A stretch of DNA of 64,000 nt from Halichondria panicea (taxonomy: Eukaryota > Porifera > Demospongiae > Suberitida > Halichondriidae). The DNA lies in assembly GCF_963675165.1 (NCBI RefSeq), contig NC_087387.1, forward strand, positions 6,544,058 to 6,608,057, given 5' to 3'. Position 1 is the stretch's first letter. Each line of letters begins with the position of its first letter. Both the position numbers and the translations under genes were made by a program. This document shows, piece by piece, positions 50,501-63,955 of the stretch. The notes beneath the pieces are model-generated. The model did not search any database and had not been told where the DNA came from. It saw only the letters and a list, made by a program, of their open reading frames with translations.

Positions 50501-50747
50501 TCTGAGCAGCAAACTGACTAGTCACAATATCTCTGTTGAGTAGCAATAGCTGATCTGCCACCTCCCACGCATGGACCTGATAGGATGGTGGTGGGCATTT
50601 AATGAAAACTCTGTCATAACTTACCGATTGTGTTAGTTGTATAAGCCATTGATTGGCCTGTGCCTTGTGTGTGGGATCAATGTCAGTCTTGTTACTATAG
50701 AGTGTGTCCAGCGCTTGCAGAACCACATCTAGTGATGGTTTCTCCAT
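44558..50747 (-). CDS. TNPO3: Transportin-3 (importin-beta family SR-protein importer)
   Basis: Nineteen exons join in phase to 918 residues (human about 923): 50747-50625, 50576-50445, 50346-50278, 50223-50150, 50103-50040, 49990-49754, 49704-49390, 48964-48812, 48761-48654, 48603-48512, 48454-48184, 48124-47972, 46366-46173, 45802-45521, 45259-45100, 45040-44965, 44910-44822, 44769-44666, 44618-44558. Transportin-3 carries SR splicing factors into the nucleus and releases them on RanGTP. The importin N-terminal region reads SVHAWEVADQLL and SQFAAQTMQSK. Family landmarks include RDSLLNHL, CRVFTELAESLL, CYLYLGSIIVDEYG, HPDTIDDLFRL and STLGHRDAFSSVMKYFRDLL; the chain is HEAT repeats throughout. 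Intron 12 is 1.6 kb and holds a MITE and a hairpin repeat. Intron 13 holds a splice-junction minisatellite. The start codon lies 150 bp from that of SNRPE on the other strand. Confidence 0.96.
45815..46172. repeat. Two minisatellites in TNPO3 intron 13, one phased to the donor
   Basis: Nearest the upstream exon (high coordinates) the donor reads CATGCAG/gtatgtagtgcaggg on the minus strand. The following array (45917-46170) repeats GTGTGTAGTGCAGGGTGCCT + CTCAG (25 bp; some units 34 bp) about ten times, so CAG/GTGTGTAG is reiterated. A second array (45815-45915) has about three ~36 bp units with GTGTAAGCACGCCCACAGAG. It ends close to the acceptor CTCTGTAG/GTGTGT. Confidence 0.9.
47051..47284. 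repeat. Perfect 22 bp inverted repeat with 190 bp loop
   Basis: GATACACCAGAGGTGTGACC + TT at 47051-47072 is exactly reversed at 47263-47284. Each arm is followed on the right by the direct repeat GTCCTTACTGTAAG + TCTTAGATTTTAA (second copy CCCTAGATTTTAA). It lies in TNPO3 intron 12. It may be the core of a small non-autonomous element. Confidence 0.7.
47453..47753. mobile_element. MITE with pogo/Tigger-like termini
   Basis: The left end TACAATAGAACCTCGATTAT + CCGGA and the right end TCGAGGTTCTACTGTA, preceded by CCGGATAA, are inverted repeats with TA at both ends. The right end has the TCCGGATAATCGAGG motif in three tandem copies. It lies in TNPO3 intron 12. The AGAACCTCGATTATCCG terminus is typical of pogo-type MITEs. 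Confidence 0.8.
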
Positions 50748-50897
50748 TGTACAAGTCCTATGGCGGCGCAGCCTCGAACTCAATTCTTAGACTACATGTA
50801 CACGGAGATACCCTAAGTTAAGATTACGGAAGTGCACGGAGAAAACGTGGTGAAAACATTGGAGAAGGTGATCTTGTCAGTACAGAAGAAGCTGATC
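50748..50897. promoter_or_regulatory. 150 bp bidirectional promoter of TNPO3 and SNRPE
   Basis: Only 150 bp lie between the two opposed start codons, so both 5' UTRs and core promoters must fit here. A TTACGGAAGTG motif (ETS-like) is at 50825-50835; no TATA box is seen. Both products serve splicing (snRNP core; import of SR proteins), so co-regulation is plausible but inferred. Confidence 0.6.
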
Positions 50898-51475
50898 ATG
50901 GCATACCGTGCTCAGAAGGTGCAGAAGGTGATGGTCCAACCAATCGTATCCTCGGGTCTAGTATATACATAACAGAGTGTCTGTAGCATAATTGCACCTA
51001 CATTCTATTTAGTGCACAGTATTAGTTTGCTGCTCTCCTTAACATTCCCTCAGAACCTCATTTTCAGGTTCCTACAAAATGTAAGTTCATGTATGCACTT
51101 GTTGCGTTTAGTTTAAAGCTACTTTCATGCTTGTGTTTGCTGTGCAGAAGTCTCGTGTCCAGGTCTGGTTGTATGGACGAGGAAAGATGAGGATCGAAGG
51201 AACCATCATTGTAAGTCATGTGACACACCCCCTCCACTTCTTACATGCCCACACACATGCAGGGCTTTGATGAGTTTATGAATCTTGTCATGGACAATGC
51301 TGAAGAAGTGTTTGTCAAGAATGAAGTATCTCGAAGGCCCGTGGGTGCGTGCCATTAGTGGTGTGTGTGTGTGTTTGTGTGTGTGTGTGACAATGTGTGC
51401 CTCCTTGCAGGTCGTATATTGCTGAGAGGGGACAATATAACGCTCCTCATGTCCTGTGGTGGGGAACAAAAGTAG
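50898..51475 (+). CDS. SNRPE: Small nuclear ribonucleoprotein E (Sm protein E)
   Basis: Five small exons join in phase to 94 residues: 50898-50945, 51054-51080, 51148-51210, 51263-51344 and 51411-51475. SmE is one of seven Sm proteins that ring the U-rich site of U1, U2, U4 and U5 snRNAs. The sequence begins MAYRAQKVQKVMVQPINLIF and carries Sm1 (VQVWLYGRGKMRIEGTIIGF, FDEFMNLVMDNAEE) and Sm2 (GRILLRGDNITLL). Exon 2 is only 27 bp. Length (human about 92) and the start match the family; the N-terminal helix and both Sm motifs are complete. Confidence 0.97.
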
Positions 51476-52115
51476 CTACAACAAATATCTTGTCTTTCTT
51501 TTGATTCCTATACTTTTGCTGTTCTTGCGATCTACTTGTATGCCTTTATAACAGCTTATAAAGAGAAGCTTATATTCCTCATAATTATAGGCTTATAAGC
51601 CTCAATACCTCATGCATAATAATAATGCTTATACAATGTGGGTACATGTAAACTAATTGAAACTACAAGATCTTGTAACTGTAAAGACGCAAAGGTGAAC
51701 TGTTATAGATATTCTTTTTATGTAAAATAGCTGTTTTTTTTTGGAACACACTTCCCGGCAACATCTTTTATCTACTAAACAGCAATAATAATTATTGTCT
51801 ATTAGCAGTATATATAATAGGGTTAGGGTTAATATTATTATTTGTCTATGTCAGACTACGTACGTATTACACATGCATAGGGAGCACCTTGAGAGGCTAT
51901 TATCTGCAATGATTATTGAAATGGTTTCCATGGATACCGCTAGTCTTCCTCCGCAAGAAAGATGATTGTGTGTTTTTAGTATATTTATAATCAGTAACGT
52001 TCTCAAGACCCCCCGCCTGGCTGTGTGGTGCGTGTGGACCCCCCTCCTAGCTGTGAGTGTGCGTGTGTGGAGGAGACAGGATTAGGACTCTAATTAGTGC
52101 CCCTCTACCAGTGCT
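51476..52115. other. Intergenic region between SNRPE and the CAPS2-like gene
   Basis: AT-rich, no gene recognised. A short GGGTTAGGGTTAA telomere-like stretch lies near 51822-51834. Confidence 0.5.
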
Positions 52116-55694
<3,579 letters not shown>

Positions 55695-55992
55695 CCCGCC
55701 CACTCATCATCACTCTTATAATTATTTTCTATTTTGTGTGAGCTTGTGTTCAAAGTTAATAATTACAAGGCTGTGTTGCGCATGCGCATTAGCAGGATAG
55801 ATTGTTGTTTTGGTGTTCTATTTTTAGAATCAAAGAGCATTGTGATATAAATACTTCAGTTGCTGACATGACAATAGCTAATTAATTACTGTTACTGGTC
55901 ATCTCCTGTGCTGTACTGTACCAAGACTCGCTAAGCTAAGTGTGTATCTCAAGCTAGTAGTACTGGAGCAAGCAAGAAGCTCTGGTAAGCGT

Positions 55993-56028
<36 letters not shown>

Positions 56029-56117
56029 CACTACTAAGACTTGCTTTGTAGTCTTTCATGGTCAATTAGGCACAGTGTGTATACTTAAAGACATGTTGTT
56101 GTGTACGTGTTGTATAG
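55695..56117 (+). promoter_or_regulatory. Upstream region and 5' UTR exon of the R-Ras gene
   Basis: A donor GCTCTG/gtaagc at 55984 and an acceptor TTGTATAG at 56117, four bases before the ATG, mark an untranslated first exon ending at 55984. A (CA)n tract lies at 55994-56032 in the intron. The start of the exon is not determined. Confidence 0.55.
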
Positions 56118-56121
56118 GGCC

Positions 56122-57428
56122 ATGGCTGGTAGTAACGATCTGACAGAGTACAAGTTGGTAGTGGTGGGTGGTGGTGGTGTTGGCAAGTCTGCCCTCACAA
56201 TACAGTTCATTCAAGTGAGTCCTCAACCCCTCAGTGTGTACATGTACTATATGTGTGTGTACCTACCCCCCTCAGTGTGTACATGTGTGTGTGCCTACCC
56301 CCCTCAGTGTGTACATGTGTGTGTGTGCCCCCTCAGTGTGTACATGTGTGTGTGCCTGTGCGTACCAACCCCCCTCAGTGTGTACATGTGTGTACCTACC
56401 CCCCTCAGTGTGTACATGTGTGCGTACCAACCCCCCTCAGTGTGTACATGTGTGTGTGCCTACCCCCCTCAGTGTGTACATGTGTGTGTACCAACCCCCC
56501 TCAATGTGTACATGTGTGTGTGTGCCCCCTCAGTGTGTACATGTATGTGTGCCCCCTCAGTGTGTACATGTGTGTGTGCCTACCCCCCTCAGTGTGTGCA
56601 TGTGTGTGTACCTACCCCCCTCAGTGTGTACATGTGTGTGTACCTACCCCCCTCAGTGTGTGCATGTGTGTGTGTGCCCCCTCAGTGTGTACATGTGTGT
56701 GTGCCTACCCCCCTCAGTGTGTACATGTGTGTGTACCTACCCCCCTCAGTGTGTACATGTGTGTGTACCTACCCCCCTCAGTGTGTGCATGTGTGTGTGT
56801 GCCCCCTCAGTGTGTACATGTGTGTGTGCCTACCCCCCTCAGTGTGTACATGTGTGTGTACCTACCCCCCTCAGTGTGTACATGTGTGTGTGCCCCCTCA
56901 GTGTGTACATGTGTGTGTGCCTACCCCCCTCAGTGTGTACATGTGTGTGTGCCTACCCCCCTCAGTGTGTACATGTGTGTGTGCCTACCTATAGAGTCAT
57001 TTTGTGGAGGAATATGACCCGACAATAGAGGACTCCTATAGGAAGCAGTGTGTCATTGACGACGAGGTAGCTGTGTTGGATATCCTGGATACTGCTGGTC
57101 AAGAGGTACACACACATCTCTAGTACGTGTACGTGTGTGTATTGACCTTTGACCCTGTCTACAGGAGTTCAGTGCCATGAGGGAGCAGTACATGCACACT
57201 GGAGAAGGGTTCCTATTGGTCTACTCTATCATCGACAAGACTAGTTTTGAAGAGATTCCAAAGTTTTACAAGCAAATCTTACGAGTGAAAGACAAGACAG
57301 ATTTTCCCATGATTCTCGTGGCCAACAAAGCCGATCTTGAGTCAGAAAGAGTGGTATGTGATAATACACACACCCAACACACCAACACACACACACACAC
57401 ACCAACACACACACACACACACCACACC

Positions 57429-57477
<49 letters not shown>

Positions 57478-57485
57478 ACCACACC

Positions 57486-57537
<52 letters not shown>

Positions 57538-57542
57538 ACACC

Positions 57543-57605
<63 letters not shown>

Positions 57606-57613
57606 ACCACACC

Positions 57614-57661
<48 letters not shown>

Positions 57662-57666
57662 ACACC

Positions 57667-57720
<54 letters not shown>

Positions 57721-57748
57721 ACACACACCACACCAACACACACACACA

Positions 57749-57801
<53 letters not shown>

Positions 57802-57804
57802 ACC

Positions 57805-57844
<40 letters not shown>

Positions 57845-58194
57845 ACACCACGCACACACACACACACACACACCCACACACACACCACACCAACACACAC
57901 ACACACCACACACACACCACACCACACCACCACGCACACATTATTAGGTGACTCAACAAGAAGGGGAAGAGCTAGCACGAGAACTCAAGGTGTGTGTGTG
58001 TGTGTGTGTGTGTGTTGTGTGTAGCGTTTGATTTGATTGTGTCCTTGTAGATAAAGTACGTCGAGTCAAGTGCTAAACATCGTGTCAACGTTGAGAAAGC
58101 TTTCCATGATCTCGTGAGAGTTATTCGAAAGGCCCAGAAACCCAGCAGTGCTGACAAGAAAAAGAAGAAGGGGTTTAAGTGTACAATTTTATAA
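56122..58194 (+). CDS. R-Ras/TC21-type small GTPase
   Basis: Five coding exons join in phase to 192 residues: 56122-56214, 56995-57105, 57165-57353, 57948-57989 and 58051-58194. It is a membrane GTPase switch of the R-Ras subfamily, which acts in adhesion and growth signalling. Motifs: P-loop GGGGVGKS (residues 16-23), switch [14 protein letters not shown], switch [22 protein letters not shown] and SAK guanine motifs. The extra glycine in the P-loop and the KQCVIDD strand match R-Ras and R-Ras2; the PMILVANK stretch is also found in M-Ras. The C-terminus is polybasic (DKKKKKGFK) and ends CTIL, a CAAX box whose final Leu predicts geranylgeranylation. No activating substitution is seen at the positions equal to Ras Gly12 or Gln61. 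Coding introns 1 and 3 are almost entirely tandem repeats. Confidence 0.95.
56215..56990. repeat. Minisatellite filling R-Ras coding intron 1, about 25 copies
   Basis: Units of 33 bp (CCCCCCTCAGTGTGTACATG + TGTGTGTACCTAC) and 26 bp run from just after the donor to the acceptor. Each unit contains a C-rich stretch ending CTCAG, which resembles a 3' splice site. The real acceptor CCTATAG at 56994 lies directly behind the last unit. Confidence 0.96.
57355..57945. repeat. Higher-order (CA)n array in R-Ras coding intron 3
   Basis: Blocks of (CA)n of 30-70 bp are separated by CACCACACCAACACA, so a ~60-120 bp higher-order unit is visible. It fills the intron from donor to 12 bp before the acceptor. 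Confidence 0.97.
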
Positions 58195-59438
58195 CACTCA
58201 CGCTTGCTAGTGCACTTAATCTATCTAGTGTGTTTTGTGTTTGTGTACTAAACTGCTTTGTATCAAGATTGGTTTTAATTTGCACAATAATCTTTGCTTG
58301 ATAAACAGCGGTTTGGCCTCGAGACACTACACTGTTTAAAATCAGCCCCACCCACTGTTTGCAGCTACTGGTACTAACCTCGATTCCAGGCCGCACTGAG
58401 GGCAGCTACCGTATAGCGTGTAATTTTCGTGGGGCAAAATATTTTCGTGGTTGGAAGTCTGACCACGAATATTTTACCCACGAATAAGGGACCTTGCCTA
58501 CCTTTACCTGCAGTGCAAGCAGCAACCACGAAAATATTCCCCACGAAATGTCTCAATATTGCTGAACCACGAATATTTTGTCCCCCGAAAATTACCCGCT
58601 GTACTGTATATCATTCCTGATATCATACTGTACTGTGTTTTGAAAGTTGCTTGTCATTGTGCACAGTAAATGGGTGTTGCCTGTGTACTACTGTGGTTAC
58701 TACCTAGTCCTAGATCTAATCAGGAATATGCTGACTCTTTTATGTCCTCTAAATTTCTACTGCTCTTTTAGTGCACTTCTATAACTAAAACAAATGCCAT
58801 ACTGGCTCAAATCAACAGAGGTATAGCAAGTGAACAGAGTACTGCATGTGCATATACACTAACAGCTTAGCTAACTAAGTTAGCAAATTAAAATTTTTTT
58901 GTTGAATCAGTGCAGTAGACACATTCACTTTACTACAGACTCAGTACATGTTGTAGTACTATATAGACAACGCCCATTTACTGTGCTGCACAATGGCAAG
59001 CAACTTGCAAAACACAGTACAGTACTGTACAGTACAGGCTGCGGGATCAATACACAAATGAATATACTTAGTTGTCACACATGATAGATTTGCAGCCACT
59101 AGACAAAGAGAGAGCAAGACGAGGTGTACCCTGCCGGCTGTCTCCTTGTACCTCGGTCACCTTTTGGTGAGCGCTATAGCTAGCAAGGTGGTATTTGGAT
59201 TACAGTGACAGCCTTGTGTTAAAGTAACTCTGTCTATACTGTCCTTATATTGTTCTCTCATGTCTTACTCACAGATAACTGCTGCACAGCACAGGATTCA
59301 GCATTCAATCACTCTCATAGTTTTATTGTCATTTCATCTTTTATGGGGGACGTCCCACTCTTAATTTTTATCACTGAATGGCTGCTGACGTACGTATATA
59401 TAAGAGCACTACAAGATACGACAGGAAAGGGTCAGTAT
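58195..59438. other. Downstream intergenic region
   Basis: Apart from the MITE at 58407 and a CCTCGATTCCAGGCCGC motif at 58377-58394, no feature is recognised. Confidence 0.5.
58407..58608. mobile_element. MITE, same family as 55216-55390
   Basis: The left end TACCGTATAGCGTGTAATTT and the right end in reverse complement TACAGTACAGCGGGTAATTT are inverted repeats. Internally, GTGGGGCAAAATATTTTCGT is mirrored by ACGAATATTTTGTCCCCC. Ends carry TA. Confidence 0.85.
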
Positions 59439-60537
59439 TATGGGGGGTGATCAGTGCCAAAACCTCCAGCTCTGTTTATTTAGTACTAAAATCATTTGCA
59501 TAGTGAAGTTCTACATATACAAATGACGCGCTCTCTCTTATTTGCATGGTGAAGTTCTACATACAAATGATACTCTCATTTGCATGGGGAAGTTCTACAT
59601 ACAAATGATACTCTCATTTACATGGTGAAGTTCTACATACAAATGATACTCTTATTTGCATGGTGAAGCTCTACATACAAATGATACTCTCGCATTTGCA
59701 TAGTTAATTTGCTAAACTGGAAACTACTCCCCTTTTCACCTAAGAAAAGGCTCAGGGGAGAGAGTAATTTTTTTAACTCCATTATTGGACACGCCCACTT
59801 ATGTGACAAAAAAGGATTGCCACATGAGCGGGCGTGTCCAACACGTAGTTGATATGTTAAATAAAATGTCCATCTATACTATAATGTTAATTGTGTCCTC
59901 CTTCAATAAATTTACAGTTGTCCTATAGGGGCATGCGTGAAGAATGTCACGCTCCCACAATGTTATTGTTAACGTCCTAACAACTTGCGTGCCACCACTC
60001 ACGCATGTACTATTTCTGTTGCTATATAGCCTCGAGTATAAAATACATTTTCTGACGGTCTGGGATCAAAGCTGAATAAACACCCACACATTATGTAGTT
60101 ATAGTGGTTTGTTCTAATTGTATTCCAACCTTCCCTTTTTCATCCGAGCCCTTCCTTATAGATGAAAAAGGGAGTGGTTTCAAGTCAATGCAAATATATA
60201 TGAGAGTGTCATTGTAAAACTAACAAAGCTTATCATTTGCCATGCAGCGTTATTTGTATGTACAACTTCTCATTTGTATGTAGAACTTTCATCGTATGTA
60301 GAACTTCACCATGCAAATAAGAGTATCATTTGTATGTAGAAAATCACCATGCAAATAAGAGAGAGCGTGTCATTTGTATGTAGAACTTCACCATGCAAAT
60401 GAGAGTATTATTTGTATGTAGAACTTCACCATGCAAATAAGAGAGAGCGTGTCATTTGTATGTAGAACTTTACCATGCAAATAATTTTAGTACTAAATAA
60501 AAAGAACTGGAGGTTTTGGCACTGATCACCCCCCATA
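59439..60537. mobile_element. 1.1 kb foldback element with long terminal inverted repeats
   Basis: The left end TATGGGGGGTGATCAGTGCC, continuing AAAACCTCCAG, is exactly mirrored at 60507-60537. TTTAGTACTAAAAT follows inward on both sides. Sub-terminal arrays on the left repeat ATTTGCATGGTGAAGTTCTA + CATACAAATGATACTCTC, and on the right the reverse. Further in, GGAAACTACTCCCCTTTT pairs with AAAAAGGGAGTGGTTTC. A 6 bp CAGTAT flanks both ends (59433-59438, 60538-60543) as a probable target duplication. No transposase ORF is present, so it is non-autonomous. Confidence 0.9.
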
Positions 60538-60799
60538 CAGTATACATATAATAATTATGTAATCTGTTACTTCCTCTGGTATTCAGCCCCTTTAATGAGC
60601 ACTTAATGACTCCTAGACCACTTTTGGCTACTTGCAGTGTCTCTGACTGTACAGCCTACAAAACAGTGGAGCATCGAGGTGCCTAATCGGCCATTTTATA
60701 TTTTCATTTTTCATATAATGTTTGTGCATGCGCAATGAACACCGCGAGTCTGCAACCACACATTTCACAGTATGTAGCTAGTACTCCTGCGGTCCTCTA
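60538..60799. other. Short unassigned gap
   Basis: No feature is recognised between the foldback element and the candidate transcript. Confidence 0.4.
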
Positions 60800-62737
60800 G
60801 TGGGAACTGTGGGTCTCCATGGCATCTCCTTGGAGACTCTGACGTCAATGGCTTGGAATATTCCCAGATCCAGTTCCAGAACCTCAGTTCCTTTGAAGTT
60901 TGAAGGAGAAACAAAGCGTCTTGCTGGAAGAGGTGAGTTTTTTTGCTTGTAGCTCGCATGTTTGCAAGAATGTTAGGCTAGGAAGTCTTTTAGAGCATTG
61001 TAGCATTGTTTGCTGTCTATTTGGTCATGTTTTACAGATTGCTATTGTCTTTATTTTTTGCAGATGCTGTGCAAACCTTCCACTGTGTTGCAGAACCAGC
61101 GCGAGTCTTCCACTGTGTTGTTGAACCATCGCGAGCCTTCCACTGTGTTACAGAACCATCGCGAGCCTTCCACTGTGTTACAGAACAATTGCGAGCCTTC
61201 CACTGTGTTACAGAACAATTGCGAGCCTTCCACTGTGTTGCAGAACCATCGCGAGCCTTCCACTGTGTTACAGAACCATTGTGAGCCTTCCACTGTGTTT
61301 CAGAACCATTGTGAGCCTTCCACTGTGTTGCAGAACCATCACAAGCCTTCCTGCCATGGAAGGATAGAGCTGGATCATCCGACACCGTGCAGGCTGCAAA
61401 AGCTATTGTAAGTTGAAACCGTACTTTTATAGCTTGTTTTGCAGCTAGAGCTAGCTATAGACTAGATTATTCACTCTGGCGTTTGAGCGTATCTGTGTTG
61501 CGCACTGTTTGTTGAGCATGGATGGTTTCTGGTTGAATTATTTTGCTCTTGTATTCCTAGTGTTTTAAGTGTGGCCCCTTCTTGACTGTGAGGTGTGTAG
61601 GTCATGCAGCTTAATAGATACATACTTGCCAGCAAGCGCATGTTAAATGCATGTATGCATGCTAAACTCGTGTCGACAGCGCTTTTTTGTTCTGTTAATA
61701 TACGCATGGCTAAGAGTCTGTTACCTGCATGGCCTTGAACCCTTTGGTAGTGGGGGGGGGGTGGTGTCCGTAGCACTCAAGTAACCAATCAGAATGTGTG
61801 TGGAAGGTCTCCAACAGTCGGGTCGCAGGACAGCATCTTTTTGTTCTTGAAATCGTTGTCGAAGAACCAGCCTTCGGGGTGCAACGATGGATCACTCATG
61901 GCATTCCAGTTTATTGAGGGAGCACTCTGCTGTTAGTACCTGCCTAAAGGGAATGGAGCACAGGATCCTGCCATAATTGGGAGTGCTAAGATCTCGTTAT
62001 CAGTTCCAATAGTTAGTTAGCTAGGATCATTATAAAATAGCTAGCTATAAAAATAGTTGGAAAACTGCTGCTTCTTGGCTTATGCTAATCTATTATGACG
62101 GCTATTTTAGGATCTTAACTCTGTGCCTACTGCACATGGAATTGGTAAGTTCAGGCTGTAACTAAACTATAGGTGTGCCAAGGGAACTGTAGCCTTTGAC
62201 TGGTTTAGTGAAGAGTAGTCTTGAGCACTTGTGCAAGTCTTGCATGCCAGGCTTGTTACAACTGGAGTCGACAAGGGCTTCAAGAGCAAGGAGGTGTTGT
62301 CTCTGTGAGTCTACTGTTGTTGAACCATCCCACACATTCTGGTTGATTACTTCTGTGCTCAGTTAATGGTACTCACAGTCACAGGGTCCCTTTAGTTTAT
62401 TATGCCCTTATTGTATTAGTCCCTTGAGCAAGGAAACTACTGGTGGTAATGTTCTCAATGGTGGTGGTAATGTTGTCAAATGCAGTTCTGGTGGTAATTG
62501 GTTCGTTTCTACAGTTGTGGAGATTTGTTGATTGATCGGTTTTGTTTGAACTGCTGCGCTCAATGTAACCATGCATTTGCTTGTTCTCTTGCAGCCACAA
62601 TGCACACACACACAGCTCCTCCTCCTACTAGCTACTGTACTAGTGTTCCATTCTCTCACTGCTTTTGTCTCCTTTCTCCCCCAGGTACAGACAAGTCCTG
62701 CTGCTCCTGGGACTGATGGAGGATTACAATGACTGCA
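60800..62737 (+). other. Possible spliced transcript with an 11-residue repeat exon
   Basis: A donor at 60932 (GGAAGAG/gtgagt) and an acceptor at 61063 (TTTTTGCAG) flank a block 61064-61408 starting with ATG. It is followed by a donor CTATT/gtaagt, an acceptor at 62109 (TTTTAG) with donor GAATTG/gtaagt at 62143, and a strong acceptor CTTTCTCCCCCAG at 62684. The ATG frame stays open through these joins and would encode about ten copies of EPSTVLQNHRE-like repeats, then a short hydrophobic piece, ending TGA near 62730. No family is recognised. It could equally be a non-coding RNA or chance. Confidence 0.3.
61075..61345. repeat. 33 bp minisatellite, about 8 copies
   Basis: The unit CTTCCACTGTGTTACAGAAC + CATCGCGAGC repeats with interruptions; its length, a multiple of 3, keeps several frames open. 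Confidence 0.93.
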
Positions 62738-62988
62738 TGGTTTGTATCATTATTTTTATTGCAGATATTGAAGGGGGTGGGGCTTAATTGTACACCCCCA
62801 CATCTCTTGTCTTAGGGGAGGGGCTCGGATCTCACTGCCCACTACTATCAGTGTACATGTTTAGTCTCCATTATGGCAAGTCTTGCTATGTGATGTGGTA
62901 TACATCCTATGTAGGTGGATTGTCACTGCATGGAGAAAAGATAAGTATAATAATTATAATTATGGCTACATGTACCATACGACTTTAT

Positions 62989-63178
62989 GCTCTCTGTGTA
63001 TAGGTTGATTGCATGTGAGGAGCTACTGTAACAGCATACCCACAGAGGAGTATAGCTAGCTATGTTGTATGGCAAGTATTTCATGCTCTCTGTGTAGGTG
63101 GATTGCGTGTGAGGAGCCACTGTAACAGCATACACACAGATGAGTAGCTAGCTATGTTGTGTGGCAAGTCTTTCAGTC
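62989..63178. repeat. Direct duplication of about 95 bp
   Basis: The segment CTCTGTGTATAGGTTGATTG...TGGCAAGTATTTCA (62990-63083) is repeated as CTCTGTGTAGGTGGATTGCG...TGGCAAGTCTTTCA (63090-63174) with about 10 changes. Confidence 0.85.
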
Positions 63179-63784
63179 GGCCACACAAGGTATAGTCTAA
63201 TAATTATTGTACGGTACTTAGATGATCTTCTCTGTTTTGGGTCAGAATTGCCTTGAATCACTAGCCAGTTAAAACATTTCTTCTACTCTGGGCTTAAAAA
63301 ATTGTATTTTATTATTGTACCAGCATTAGGTAGTTAACTCCACTTATGCATTGACCTCTACTACCGTGTAGCGGGAAAGTTCGTTATTTGAGTCCTCGAG
63401 AAATGTTGCATAGTTGTTCACATTTCAATGCCAGGAAACCATAGCTTTGCATGTGAAATACTGGTGCGTGGGAGTTTCTTCCATTTATTACATGAAGTGT
63501 GAAGTGTGTTGTAAGTTTGTACAGAGAGGACTCCCATGGTGGCAATGAATGTATGGCAATGATCTGATGATGGCTCCACTGCTCTGATGGACCAATGCAG
63601 GAGAAGTTATTCTGTATAATTATTACACTAAATTAATGTATGCCACTGTTTGGATCGGTTTCTGTTCTGCTCAGCTTCTTCCTCCAACTTGCTTACGCAG
63701 GCTAAGCTTATTCTTAGTTCATTCTTAGTTCATTCTATAGTCTAGTATAATTATTGTCGGTTTGGTTGTTTTATGTTTTTCACC

Positions 63785-63955
63785 TGGTCATATGGAATCA
63801 CTTCATTATTATCAGTGCAGACCACACCTCTATCCACACATTGTACCTGCACATCCTGTATATATGGGGCCACAGTGGTCACACCCCCATACATGGTAAC
63901 CCTCTTGACCACACCTCCACCCATGCATTGTGTCATACATGCCGTGTTTTTGTGT
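63785..63955 (-). CDS. Possible exon of an unidentified gene at the window edge
   Basis: The minus strand is open with exon-like composition and ends in a good donor, ATGACCAG/gtgaaa, at 63784. The translation includes GGGVVKRVTMYGGVTTVAPY and RGVVCTDNNEVIPYDQ. The latter resembles the strand pattern V..(T/D)D...IPYD found in pyridine nucleotide-disulfide oxidoreductases, but this is too short for a call. An acceptor may lie near 63958 (CTGTACAG). The rest of the gene would be outside or in unrecognised exons. Confidence 0.3.

Noticed and set aside
56215-57028. A 297-codon frame that continues the R-Ras exon through the intron
   Set aside because: It is read-through of a minisatellite intron; splicing 56214 to 56995 restores a perfect Ras-family sequence.
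57177-57978. HTHTHT and CVCVCV open frames
   Set aside because: They translate (CA)n/(TG)n arrays in R-Ras intron 3.
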